Part shown: piece by piece, positions 1 to 7,172 of the stretch
How the letters are laid out: every line of letters starts with the position of its first letter
Numbering within the stretch: the first letter of the stretch is position 1
From: Rhodoferax sp.
GTDB lineage: Bacteria > Pseudomonadota > Gammaproteobacteria > Burkholderiales > Burkholderiaceae_C
Length of the DNA stretch: 12,364 bases
Direction: 5' to 3'
Assembly: GCA_016463455.1 (NCBI GenBank)
Contig: JAEMRG010000016.1
Coordinates: 3,358 to 15,721, forward strand
Program-made: the position numbers and the translations under genes
The notes under the pieces: generated by a model
What the model saw: the letters and a program-made list of their open reading frames with translations, nothing else
Databases searched by the model: none
Told to the model about the DNA's origin: nothing

Positions 1-994
1 GCTCTAGTCGATGCCCGTCAATGGGTCGCAGCTGCGGCGCGAGGAAGGGCAGATCAACCTGATAGCCGGTCGCTACGATGACGCTGTCATAGATCTCGCT
101 CGTGCCGTCCACAAAAGTCACTTCTTGCCCCTTCACCGATGCGATGCCGGGCTTGGCTTTGATGCGGTCCCAAACGAAATGCGACATCAGACTAGGGTGG
201 CTGGTTGGGTGGGTCCGGCTCTTGGGTGTTACAAAGCCCCATTGCTCCATGCGACCATGCACGATGCGGGTCAGCGCTTCGCGAATGGTGCGCCGAATGG
301 GCCAGGGCATCCAAGGCTTTTCCAGCCGGCCTAACACGCGTGAGGTTGGCACACCGAACAGCATGCGAGGCATCATCAAAACGGGTGAGCGCGCCGAGAG
401 AGTCGTGGACTTTGTGACGACACAAATGTCAGCCGCGATGTCAACCGCGCTGTTGCCCATGCCGACCACCAGTACCCGCTTGCCTCGGAACGCTTCTGGA
501 ATGCGGTAGCTGTGCGAATGCAGGTATTCGCCGGTGAAGTCATGTCGCCAGTTAGGGTGGGCTGGCAAACCTTGGTGGCCGCTGCCGACCACGACGGCAT
601 CAAACTCAGCGCTGCTGCCATCTTCCAGCGAGACGCGCCAGCGCCCTGATCCCGCAGGCGCAACCTCGGTCACACGCGAACAGAAACGAATGTGCGGCGT
701 GATACCGAAGTTCTCTGCATAAGCCTCTAAGTACTCACGCACTTGACGGTGGTCCGGATAGAGCGGGCTGCCTTGCGGAAACGGAAAGTCCTTGTAGGCC
801 GTCACTCTGGCTTCGGAGTTCAGGTGCAGGGAGTTGTACGCCGGCGATAGACCGTTGTCGTTATCAAATACCCAAAGGCCGCCAATGCAGCTGCCAATCT
901 CGTAGACCACGGTTTCCACACCCCGATGCAGAAGGTGCCGTGCCGAGCACAGACCGGCAGCACCTGCACCAATGACGGCGACTCGAATTCCCAT
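1..994 (-). CDS. Flavin-containing monooxygenase (FMO-type), 3' end outside window
   Basis: An FAD/NADPH monooxygenase that would oxygenate a soft nucleophile (N or S) or a ketone in the cytoplasm. The reading frame is open from the ATG at 994 to base 2 (331 residues) with no stop; family members are about 450 aa, so roughly a quarter is missing. Seen in the translation: FAD Rossmann motif GAGAAG (residues 9-14), the FMO fingerprint F-x-G-x(3)-H-x(3)-Y as FTGEYLHSHSY (153-163), the NADPH Rossmann GMGNSA (178-183), and the late ATGY motif followed by QVDLPFL (308-318). The fingerprint ends in Tyr, not Trp, which favours FMO or type II Baeyer-Villiger enzymes over classical type I BVMOs. It begins 6 bp after the Bug receptor gene, with no clear Shine-Dalgarno, so it is probably the last visible gene of the minus operon. 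Family assignment is firm; substrate unknown. Confidence 0.9.
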   Translation of the reverse strand, partial: MGIRVAVIGAGAAGLCSARHLLHRGVETVVYEIGSCIGGLWVFDNDNGLSPAYNSLHLNSEARVTAYKDFPFPQGSPLYPDHRQVREYLEAYAENFGITPHIRFCSRVTEVAPAGSGRWRVSLEDGSSAEFDAVVVGSGHQGLPAHPNWRHDFTGEYLHSHSYRIPEAFRGKRVLVVGMGNSAVDIAADICVVTKSTTLSARSPVLMMPRMLFGVPTSRVLGRLEKPWMPWPIRRTIREALTRIVHGRMEQWGFVTPKSRTHPTSHPSLMSHFVWDRIKAKPGIASVKGQEVTFVDGTSEIYDSVIVATGYQVDLPFLAPQLRPIDGHRLE

Positions 995-1000
995 ACGAAG

Positions 1001-1987
1001 TCAGTCCAGCTTGGCGCCAGAGATCCTGACCACTTCTCTCCACTTCACCCGCTCGCTTGCCGCGAAATCGGCAGTCTCCTTAGGTGTTGTGGCCTTGATG
1101 ATGGCACCGATCTCAAGATACTTTGCCTTCAGTGCCGGGTCGGCTGCCAATTCGGCGATTGCCTGAGAAAGCTTGGTGGAGATGGCCGCTGGCGTGCCCT
1201 TTGGCAGAACGAAAGCGCCCCAGGATGTGACCACAAAGTCTGGCACGCCAGCCTCGGCCATGGTTGGCACTTCTGGCATGGTTGGCCACCGCTCAGGGCA
1301 GGTGACGGCAAGTGCGCGCACCTTACCTGATTTGATCAAGGGTGTGTAGCTGGCGATGTTGTCGATGGCGAAATCGGTTTCGCCGGCCATCAGGGCTGGC
1401 ATCGACTGAGCCGCACCGCGGAAGGGAATGTGCACGGCCTGGATGCCTGTGCGAGCGCGGAACAGTTCCCCCGCCAAGTGAGGGGTGGTGCCAACGCCAG
1501 CTGACCCGAAGTTCACCCCCTTCGGCCGTTGCTTGGCCCAGTCCAAAAATTCCTTGACATTGCGCGCGGGGTTGGTTGGTGCTACGACGAATGCGTTGCA
1601 GTTCTCCCAGACCTTTGAAACATATTCGAAATCGACAGCGGGGTCGTAGGGCAGCTTGGCAAATAAGAACTGGTTGATCGACAGTGTGCCGATCGTCGCT
1701 GAAGAGATCATGGTGCCGTCGGGCGCTGCGCTCTTGACAGCTTCCATGCCGATGTTTCCGCCTGCGCCAGTTCTGTTTTCGACGACCCAGTTGCCGCCGA
1801 TTTTGTCTTGTAGGCGCTGGGACAGTGCGCGAGTGAGAACGTCGGAGGCACCACCCGCAGAGAACGGAACAATGACCTTGACGGACGAGGTGCCGGGCCA
1901 GCTCGTCTGCGCTTGCGCGAAAACGCCAGTGGCGATACTGCTCAAGACGAGGGTTGATTTGAGAAGTTTGTGAAGAATGTTTTTCAT
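1001..1987 (-). CDS. Bug/TctC-family periplasmic solute-binding receptor
   Basis: A periplasmic binding protein of the tripartite tricarboxylate transporter (TTT) receptor family, 328 aa, the usual length. The N-terminus has a Lys-rich start, a hydrophobic stretch and a likely signal-peptidase site after AQA near residue 27. Family hallmarks follow: IVPFSAGGASD, NRTGAGGNIG, GTTPHLAGELF and HIPFRGAAQSMPALMAGE. These proteins bind small carboxylates (organic acids, aromatic acids, amides) with their ligand caged by the two domains. The ATG at 1987 is preceded by a weak GAAGATAAG ribosome-binding region. The gene lies 79 bp downstream of the acyl-CoA dehydrogenase and 6 bp upstream of the monooxygenase. 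No TctA/TctB membrane genes are visible, as is common for Bug receptors in Burkholderiales, which are often orphans. The ligand is probably the compound degraded by the neighbouring enzymes, but that is inference. Confidence 0.93.
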   Translation of the reverse strand: MKNILHKLLKSTLVLSSIATGVFAQAQTSWPGTSSVKVIVPFSAGGASDVLTRALSQRLQDKIGGNWVVENRTGAGGNIGMEAVKSAAPDGTMISSATIGTLSINQFLFAKLPYDPAVDFEYVSKVWENCNAFVVAPTNPARNVKEFLDWAKQRPKGVNFGSAGVGTTPHLAGELFRARTGIQAVHIPFRGAAQSMPALMAGETDFAIDNIASYTPLIKSGKVRALAVTCPERWPTMPEVPTMAEAGVPDFVVTSWGAFVLPKGTPAAISTKLSQAIAELAADPALKAKYLEIGAIIKATTPKETADFAASERVKWREVVRISGAKLD

Positions 1988-2066
1988 TGGCTTATCTTCG
2001 TTTGTAAAGTTTTGGATTCAGAAAAAGGATTGAAAAAGTACGACGAAATCTGGCTGCTTGATCGAA

Positions 2067-3224
2067 TCAGGTTTTGCGAACTCGCGGCAACAGTGAATTG
2101 GCGATGATTTGTTTCATTACCTCTGCGGTCCCGCCGCCAATTCGGCACATGCGCGCGTCGGCGAAAGCCCGCGCGATCGGGTATTCCCACATATAGCCCC
2201 AGCCACCGAAAAATTGCAGGCACTCGTCCATTACCTTGAACTGAAGATCAGTCGTGACAAGCTTGCACGATGCAGCGTCAACAGCATCGAGCTGGCCAGC
2301 TGCATGCAATTGCATACAGCGGTCGACGAACACGCGTTGTGCGAGGACCTGCGCGTGTAAGTTGGCAAGGCTGAAACGAGTATTCTGGAAGTCGGCCAGC
2401 GTCTGGCCGAACATCTTGCGGTCGACTGCATAGGCAAGCGTCCATTCGATCGCGGCCTCCGACGCCGAGACTGCGCGGATGGCCTGAATGAGCCGCTCCT
2501 GCGCCAGCTGGGTCATCAGGATGCCGAAGCCACCACCTTCAGTGCCAAGCAAGTTGGACACCGGCACGCGCAGGTCGGAGAAGAACAGCTCCGATGTGTC
2601 CTGTGCTTTGCAGCCGATTTTCTCGAGTTTGCGACCACGGGTGAAGCCAGCTCTGTCGGTTTCAACCAGGATCAAGCTGACGCCTTTTGCCTTTTGCGTG
2701 GGGTCTGTCTTGCAGGCCAGCAGCACAAGGTCTGCGCTATGGCCATTGGTGGTGAATACCTTCTGGCCGTTGATCACGTACTCATCACCATCGCGGATGG
2801 CCTGGGTGCGGATGTTTTGAACATCGCTACCGCCGGACGGCTCGCTCATGCCCAGTGCCACGACCACTTCGCCGACGGCCATCTTTGGAAGCCATTTGGT
2901 TTTTTGCGCCTCCGTACCGAAATCCACAATGTAGGGTGCGACGATGTCCGAGTGAAGGTAGAAGGTCGGACCCGTTGCGCCTACGCGCGCCATCTCTTCA
3001 ATGAGAATCGCACTGTAAAGAAAGTCGGCGCCCTGACCGCCGTAGGCCTCTGGCGCGTTGACGCACAGCAGGCCTAGTTCGCCAGCTTTTTTCCAAAGTG
3101 AGCGGGGCACCTGGCCCGCCTTTTCCCAATCTGCGTGGTGCGGGGTGACTTCGGTTTCGATGAAGCGGCGAACGGTGTCGCGAAACGATTCGTGTTCGGG
3201 TGTAAAGATGGTGCGGGGAATCAT
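2067..3224 (-). CDS. Acyl-CoA dehydrogenase, LCAD/IVD active-site type
   Basis: An FAD enzyme that makes the alpha,beta double bond in an acyl-CoA and passes electrons to ETF; 385 aa, normal length. It carries the N-terminal helical domain, the beta-domain signature LGMSEPSGGSD (124-134), and a C-terminal helical domain with RKMFG (269-273) and FGGWGYMWEYPIARAF (339-354), which closely resembles mitochondrial long-chain acyl-CoA dehydrogenase. The usual MCAD-type catalytic Glu just before Gly-Thr is Gly here (G364 in RIGGGTAE), while a Glu sits at the alternative position (E243 in QERL), the arrangement known from LCAD and isovaleryl-CoA dehydrogenase. That points to long-chain or branched substrates. 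The ATG at 3224 overlaps the stop of the CoA-transferase gene (ATGA), so it is probably translationally coupled. Confidence 0.95.
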   Translation of the reverse strand: MIPRTIFTPEHESFRDTVRRFIETEVTPHHADWEKAGQVPRSLWKKAGELGLLCVNAPEAYGGQGADFLYSAILIEEMARVGATGPTFYLHSDIVAPYIVDFGTEAQKTKWLPKMAVGEVVVALGMSEPSGGSDVQNIRTQAIRDGDEYVINGQKVFTTNGHSADLVLLACKTDPTQKAKGVSLILVETDRAGFTRGRKLEKIGCKAQDTSELFFSDLRVPVSNLLGTEGGGFGILMTQLAQERLIQAIRAVSASEAAIEWTLAYAVDRKMFGQTLADFQNTRFSLANLHAQVLAQRVFVDRCMQLHAAGQLDAVDAASCKLVTTDLQFKVMDECLQFFGGWGYMWEYPIARAFADARMCRIGGGTAEVMKQIIANSLLPRVRKT

Positions 3225-4441
3225 GTTTGTTTGCTTTGGCAGGCGCCGCCGGCGGCGGTCAGGTTTGTAATGGATAGTTCGTCGTATCCGGACTCGCGCA
3301 GGATCTCCGCGCTGTGCTCGCCTAGGCGTGGCTGCATGCGCGTCATGCGCATGGGTGAGCCGCGCAGGTCCACTGGGCTGGCGGCAAAGCGCAGTTGGCC
3401 TTCGGTCGGATGTTCGGCAAGAGTCCAGAATCCTACGCTCTCAAGGTGTGGGTCTCGGGTCAGATCTTCCAGCGAGTTGACGACCGAAAAAGGAATGTCC
3501 GCTGTCGACAGCAGCGCCAGCCACTCTGCATTGGTTTTTCGTGCGGCCTGTCGCTCGATTTCATCCCAGACCTCGCGAAAGTGCTTCTGCCGCGCGGCGA
3601 AGGTAGAAAAACGCGGGTCATCCATGATCTGCGGCTCACCTGCAAGTTCGAACAGACTGCGCCAGTTGGCATCTGAATACGGCAGCAATGCGAGGTAACC
3701 ATCCTTCGTTTTGTAGGGGCGCCGTGCTGCAGTACTGACGGGCTGATAGCCCATGGGTCCGATGGGCGGATCGAAGCAGAAGCCCCATTGGTGTTCGGCC
3801 ATATTGAACGCTACCAGGCTTTCGAACATCGGCACTTCAACTTGCTGACCTTGCCCTGTTGCAGTACGGTGCGCGATGGCGGCGAGCATGCCGATGCTGG
3901 CGTGCAGTGCGCCAATTTTGTCCGCAAAAATAGAGGGCATGAAGCGCGGCTGCCCTGCTACGGCAGTTTGTAATTGCGCAAGGCCCGAGGCAGCTTGACC
4001 GATGTCGTCGTAGGCTGGTCGACCTGCATAGGCGCCTTCGTCGCTGTAGCCTGTGACGTGGCAATACACGATGCTAGGGTTGATCTGCTTGAGCGTTTCA
4101 TAGTCAAGACCAAGCTTGTTGGCGGCCGGTGTGCGCAGGGAGTGCAGCAACACGTCGGTGTCTTTCAACAGGCTGCGCAGGATGGCCTGTCCTTCGGCCT
4201 TCTTCAGGTCGACCACAATGCTGCGCTTGCTGCGGTTGCTGGAGAGAAAAAATGAGCCCATCAGCGGTGAGCGTCTTGGTCCAATCGAGCGTGTGAGGTC
4301 GCCCTCTGGGGGCTCAAGTTTGATCACGTCTGCACCGAGGTCGCCCAGATACTGGCCTGCCAGTGGGCCGAGAATCATTGAGGCAATCTCGAGGACGCGG
4401 ATACCTGCCAGGGGGCCGGGGCCGGTGTTTTGAGGTTCCAT
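3221..4441 (-). CDS. CaiB/BaiF (family III) CoA-transferase
   Basis: Moves CoA between a donor thioester and a carboxylic acid, forming an enzyme-bound aspartyl intermediate. 406 aa from the ATG at 4441; the family is about 400 aa. Seen: N-terminal PLAGIRVLEIASMILGP, GDLGADVIKLEPPEGD (33-48), the NRSKRSIVVDLK segment (69-80), YDDIGQAASG (144-153), and the presumed catalytic Asp D174 in FADKIGAL. The YDD...QAASG region is typical of transferases and lacks the GHDxNY of racemases, unlike the second family member at 7943-9157. The start is ambiguous: a TTG at 4456 overlapping the upstream stop (TTGA) would add five residues; I prefer the ATG because MEPQ...GPLAGIRV fits the family N-terminus, though its AAGG is only 2 bp upstream. 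The stop overlaps the dehydrogenase start by 4 bp. CoA acceptor unknown. Confidence 0.93.
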   Translation of the reverse strand: MEPQNTGPGPLAGIRVLEIASMILGPLAGQYLGDLGADVIKLEPPEGDLTRSIGPRRSPLMGSFFLSSNRSKRSIVVDLKKAEGQAILRSLLKDTDVLLHSLRTPAANKLGLDYETLKQINPSIVYCHVTGYSDEGAYAGRPAYDDIGQAASGLAQLQTAVAGQPRFMPSIFADKIGALHASIGMLAAIAHRTATGQGQQVEVPMFESLVAFNMAEHQWGFCFDPPIGPMGYQPVSTAARRPYKTKDGYLALLPYSDANWRSLFELAGEPQIMDDPRFSTFAARQKHFREVWDEIERQAARKTNAEWLALLSTADIPFSVVNSLEDLTRDPHLESVGFWTLAEHPTEGQLRFAASPVDLRGSPMRMTRMQPRLGEHSAEILRESGYDELSITNLTAAGGACQSKQT

Positions 4442-4452
4442 GGCCTTGTGTT

Positions 4453-5352
4453 TCAAAGAATTGCCAGTGGTGTGAGCGGGCTGCCGGTGGCGCCAACGAT
4501 GGGCAGCGCTGCGGCAACAAAAAGGAACTCACGTCGGCCAGTGCGAACCAGTGGTTCTAGCAGCAGGCCTTCAAGCAAAGGAATACCAAAATCGCGGATC
4601 ACGCACTGGTGCACTGGAAACACGGTGCCTTCTGCGAAGGGCAGCACCTCGACTGCGTAATTGTCGGCACCAATGAGAGCAACGTCGCGCTGCGCCAGCC
4701 AAAGACCCGCTTCGTAGTCGATGCCGGGTTCGGTATTGAAGTCGATGTCACTCACACCTTGTTGGGCAGCCAGCCAACCGGTGTGCAGTAGCACCGCGTC
4801 TCCCGGCTCGATCTCGAGTTGAGCGACGGCAAGGCAGGCTTCAAGGTCAGCCCGAGAGACTACTTCACCACCGTGCAAGGAGCGGCCCCGCAAACCGACC
4901 ACGTCTAACAGCAAGCCACGCGTGACCGCCGGCGGCATTTTTTCTACTCCGAGCCGAGTTGCGCCGCTTGTGCTGCGCATGGTTTCTTCGCGGTAGTTGT
5001 TGAACATGCGGCTGTCACACCACGCGTGGCAAAGGGCGTCGATGTGGGTGCCGATGTGCAAAGGCATGACCACTGTATCTTCGGCAAACTGGAAACCGCC
5101 GGGGCGCTTGGCACCTGCCGCGTAATCACCGCCGTCGCGTCCCATGAAGTGCTGAAGTCCCGCGCGGTGTCGTGGTACCGGCGTTTTGTTTGAGAGGAGC
5201 TGCGCGAGTCGCACCACTTGGCCAGTTCGCACCAGACCGGCTGCGCGCTTGACCTGCTCGGGGCCGATCAGATTCAGTGCACCTGCCTCGTCATCTTCAC
5301 CCCAGCGGCCCCAAGCATTCGGACGCTCGTTCAGGAAATTTTCTGAACTCAT
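4453..5352 (-). CDS. Cyclase family / kynurenine formamidase-like metal hydrolase
   Basis: A 299-aa member of the cyclase superfamily (PF04199), which includes bacterial kynurenine formamidase, isatin hydrolase and cyclase-like hydrolases of antibiotic pathways; these are mainly divalent-metal hydrolases of amides or ring bonds. The metal-binding motif HxGTHxDxxxH is intact as HIGTHIDALCH (99-109). Other features of the long form of the family are seen: N-terminal WGRWGEDDEAGALNLI (14-29), GDAVLLHTGW (184-193), GADNYAVEVLPF (228-239) and a C-terminal GATGSPLTPLA (287-297). The ATG at 5352 overlaps the ligase stop (ATGA), and its own stop lies against the CoA-transferase start. No tryptophan/kynurenine genes are nearby, so formamidase is not implied; in this context it may open a lactone or lactam-like ring or hydrolyse an ester or amide. 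Substrate unknown. Confidence 0.9.
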   Translation of the reverse strand: MSSENFLNERPNAWGRWGEDDEAGALNLIGPEQVKRAAGLVRTGQVVRLAQLLSNKTPVPRHRAGLQHFMGRDGGDYAAGAKRPGGFQFAEDTVVMPLHIGTHIDALCHAWCDSRMFNNYREETMRSTSGATRLGVEKMPPAVTRGLLLDVVGLRGRSLHGGEVVSRADLEACLAVAQLEIEPGDAVLLHTGWLAAQQGVSDIDFNTEPGIDYEAGLWLAQRDVALIGADNYAVEVLPFAEGTVFPVHQCVIRDFGIPLLEGLLLEPLVRTGRREFLFVAAALPIVGATGSPLTPLAIL

Positions 5353-6980
5353 GATTGGGGTTCTTCGGTTTTTGGCAGGAGCGTATGCAGCCTGGCCTTT
5401 TGCACCTTGCCGGTGGTGGTGAGGGGTAACTTGATTTCAGTCGTGAAGTGGAACTGTTGCGGCACCTTGTAGGCGGCCATCTCTTTTTTACAGAACGCCT
5501 TTAGCTCGTCGGGTTGTGGCAAAGCGCCTGCCTCAGAAATGACGATGGCAACAAGCGCCTCGTCAAGTGTCTGGTGCGGCACGCCGATGACATAGGCGAT
5601 GCGAACTGAAGGGTGACGCATGAGCACTTGTTCGACTTCAGCGGGCGCAATGTTGATGCCACCACTCTTGACCATTTCCTTGATGCGACCCTTAAAGTAC
5701 AACCTACCTTCGGTATCGAGCAGGCCCAGGTCCCCGGTGCAAAAGAAGCCGTTATCGTCAAATGATTCGGCAGTCTTCTCTGGGTCCTTGAGATATTCCC
5801 TGACCACCGGTCCCTTGACCCTGATCTCGCCCACTTCGCCAGCCGGCTGCAGTTCGCCCGATTCAATGTGGCAAATGCGCAGGGTAACACCAGGCAGCGG
5901 ACGGCCGACCGATTGCAGTCTTGCATCCAGCGGGTCGTGTGCATCTGTCACAGCGCAATTGCCGTATGTTTCGCTCAGGCCGTAAATGTTGCAGATCTCT
6001 CGAACGCCCAGATCAACGACGCGCTGAACCTGCTCGGGAGTGCCGAGGGTGGCACCGCTGCGCAGCGACGATAGGTCGTGCTGCGTTCGTTTCGGGTGCT
6101 CCCACAAGGCCTGCACGATGTTGGGTGTGCCGTAGAAGATGGAGCAGCGCTCACGCTCGATGAGCGCCAGCGCTTCGCCAGCGTCAAAGCTTTCCTGCAA
6201 CACCACACAGCCGCCGTGGGTGAGTAGATTTGGAGCGGCATTGACAATGCCGAAACTCCAGAAGAGCGAAACCGCCAGCCATAGCCTGTCTTGGTGAGTG
6301 ACGTGCATGCGCTCGCCAATGTGAAATGAGTTACTAACCCAGTGTCCGTGCTTCAGCAAGATGCCCTTGGGCGCTGCCGTAGAGCCAGAGGTGTACAACA
6401 AAATGGCGTCGTCGTCTGGCTGCACGGCACCCGCTGACGAGTCCACTTGCGCTTGGGCAATGTTCTCGCCGCGGCGCAGCAGCTCATTCCAGGTGATCTC
6501 TTTGGTGTCAGTCGCGCTATTGCCATCCGGCTTCACCGACGATGCTAGGTCGGCATTGACCCAGACTAGGCTTCGCAAACTGGCAATACCGCCGCCTGCA
6601 AGGATGCCAGCAATGGCACTGCGGAAATCTTGGTTGCGCAGGCGGTCTGCAGCCACCAAGCAGCGGACCTCCGCATGCATCAGGGTGTATTCGAGTTCGC
6701 GGGCCGTGGACCAAGTGTTGAGGCCAACTGACACGGCACCGATTTGCTGGATGGCTAAAAATGTGAGCAGCCACTCGGCCCGATTGCCCATGAGGATGGC
6801 AACGCGATCGCCACGCACCACGCCGATGGCGACAAGCCCCCGCGCCACATTGTTTGCTTGCTCAAGAAGCTGCGAATACGTAAAGCGACGCGTACCGTCA
6901 ACCAGCGCTTCATGGGATGCGAAGCGCCTAGCCTGCTCCTTCATCAGCATTGGGATGGTCAGAATTTCGGGTATGCTCAT
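5349..6980 (-). CDS. AMP-forming acyl-CoA synthetase/ligase (ANL superfamily)
   Basis: Activates a carboxylic acid with ATP to an acyl-adenylate and then the CoA thioester; 543 aa, full length. Core motifs in order: phosphate loop LYTSGSTAAPKG (195-206), IYGLSETYG (332-340), TGDLG (415-419), hinge GRIKEMVKSGGINIAP (431-446) and the C-terminal catalytic lysine K525 in PLTTTGKVQK. The acid pocket cannot be assigned, so aliphatic, aromatic and alicyclic acids all remain possible. It is the first gene of the minus operon, 4-bp overlap with the cyclase gene downstream. A promoter and IclR-like palindrome lie upstream between 7014 and 7067, giving a leader of about 50 nt; no strong Shine-Dalgarno is seen before the ATG at 6980. 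Its position opposite the IclR gene makes it the likely entry step of the pathway under that regulator. Confidence 0.95.
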   Translation of the reverse strand: MSIPEILTIPMLMKEQARRFASHEALVDGTRRFTYSQLLEQANNVARGLVAIGVVRGDRVAILMGNRAEWLLTFLAIQQIGAVSVGLNTWSTARELEYTLMHAEVRCLVAADRLRNQDFRSAIAGILAGGGIASLRSLVWVNADLASSVKPDGNSATDTKEITWNELLRRGENIAQAQVDSSAGAVQPDDDAILLYTSGSTAAPKGILLKHGHWVSNSFHIGERMHVTHQDRLWLAVSLFWSFGIVNAAPNLLTHGGCVVLQESFDAGEALALIERERCSIFYGTPNIVQALWEHPKRTQHDLSSLRSGATLGTPEQVQRVVDLGVREICNIYGLSETYGNCAVTDAHDPLDARLQSVGRPLPGVTLRICHIESGELQPAGEVGEIRVKGPVVREYLKDPEKTAESFDDNGFFCTGDLGLLDTEGRLYFKGRIKEMVKSGGINIAPAEVEQVLMRHPSVRIAYVIGVPHQTLDEALVAIVISEAGALPQPDELKAFCKKEMAAYKVPQQFHFTTEIKLPLTTTGKVQKARLHTLLPKTEEPQS

Positions 6981-7013
6981 GGCATTGTGAGTGGAGTTAT
7001 ATATTTCGGAATT

Positions 7014-7028
7014 TGGAAAAATATTCCA
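7014..7028. promoter_or_regulatory. Candidate IclR-type operator palindrome
   Basis: TGGAAAAATATTCCA is a 15-bp dyad with perfect TGGAA/TTCCA arms. It matches 11 of 14 defined positions of the E. coli IclR consensus as I recall it (TGGAAATNATTTCCA). Additional GGAA/TTCC half-sites lie at 7008-7011 and 7035-7038, so several dimers could bind. It sits about +5 to +19 relative to the start predicted from the 7039-7067 promoter, a position suited to repression of the ligase operon. Binding by the adjacent IclR protein is inferred. Confidence 0.6.
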
Positions 7029-7038
7029 GAATTAGGAA

Positions 7039-7067
7039 ATTTTAACGCACCCAAGCTTGCTCGGCAA
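7039..7067 (-). promoter_or_regulatory. Sigma70-like promoter of the ligase operon
   Basis: Read on the minus strand: -35 TTGCCG (7067-7062), a 17-bp spacer, and -10 TAAAAT (7044-7039), 4/6 and 5/6 matches to consensus with optimal spacing. Transcription would start near 7032, giving a leader of about 50 nt before the ATG at 6980. A small dyad CTTGC-TCG-GCAAG (7056-7068) overlaps the -35. The predicted operator at 7014-7028 lies immediately downstream of the start. Confidence 0.5.
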
Positions 7068-7081
7068 GTTGTTTTTGAGAT

Positions 7082-7110
7082 TAACTTGACGGATTGTGTA
7101 ACTTGAGTTA
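7082..7110. repeat. TAACTTGA direct repeat and TAACTTGAGTTA palindrome
   Basis: TAACTTGA occurs at 7082-7089 and 7099-7106, 17 bp apart. The second copy is part of the dyad TAACT-TG-AGTTA (7099-7110). Both lie between the minus promoter and the regulator gene, where a second regulatory site or the regulator's own promoter would be expected. A further short palindrome TTTTCGAAAA is at 7128-7137. The repeats are seen directly; function is a guess. Confidence 0.35.
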
Positions 7111-7172
7111 GCTTAGGATATCCGATTTTTTCGAAAACACGAATTTCCTCTTTAATTCAGCCTGTATTGACT

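Noticed and set aside
1..994. Calling the left-edge flavoprotein a type I Baeyer-Villiger monooxygenase
   Set aside because: The fingerprint ends in Tyr (FTGEYLHSHSY) rather than Trp, so FMO is the safer family; a BVMO reaction is only a possibility.
1988..2066. Possible separate promoter or terminator in the 79-bp gap before the Bug gene
   Set aside because: The gap is AT-rich, but I saw no convincing -35/-10 pair, hairpin or T-tract; read-through from the upstream genes is the simpler view.
4453..5352. Naming the cyclase-family gene kynB (kynurenine formamidase)
   Set aside because: The metal motif is shared across the whole family, the protein is of the longer roughly 300-aa form, and no kynurenine-pathway gene is nearby.
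6361..6990. Plus-strand open frame (209 codons) opposite the acyl-CoA ligase
   Set aside because: Shadow of the ligase codons; Ser/Arg-rich, no motif, and it runs into the operon's own leader.
7086..7114. Plus-strand promoter TTGACG-17-TAGCTT for the IclR gene
   Set aside because: The -35 is good but the -10 matches only 3 of 6 positions, so it was not listed as a feature; the true regulator promoter is uncertain.
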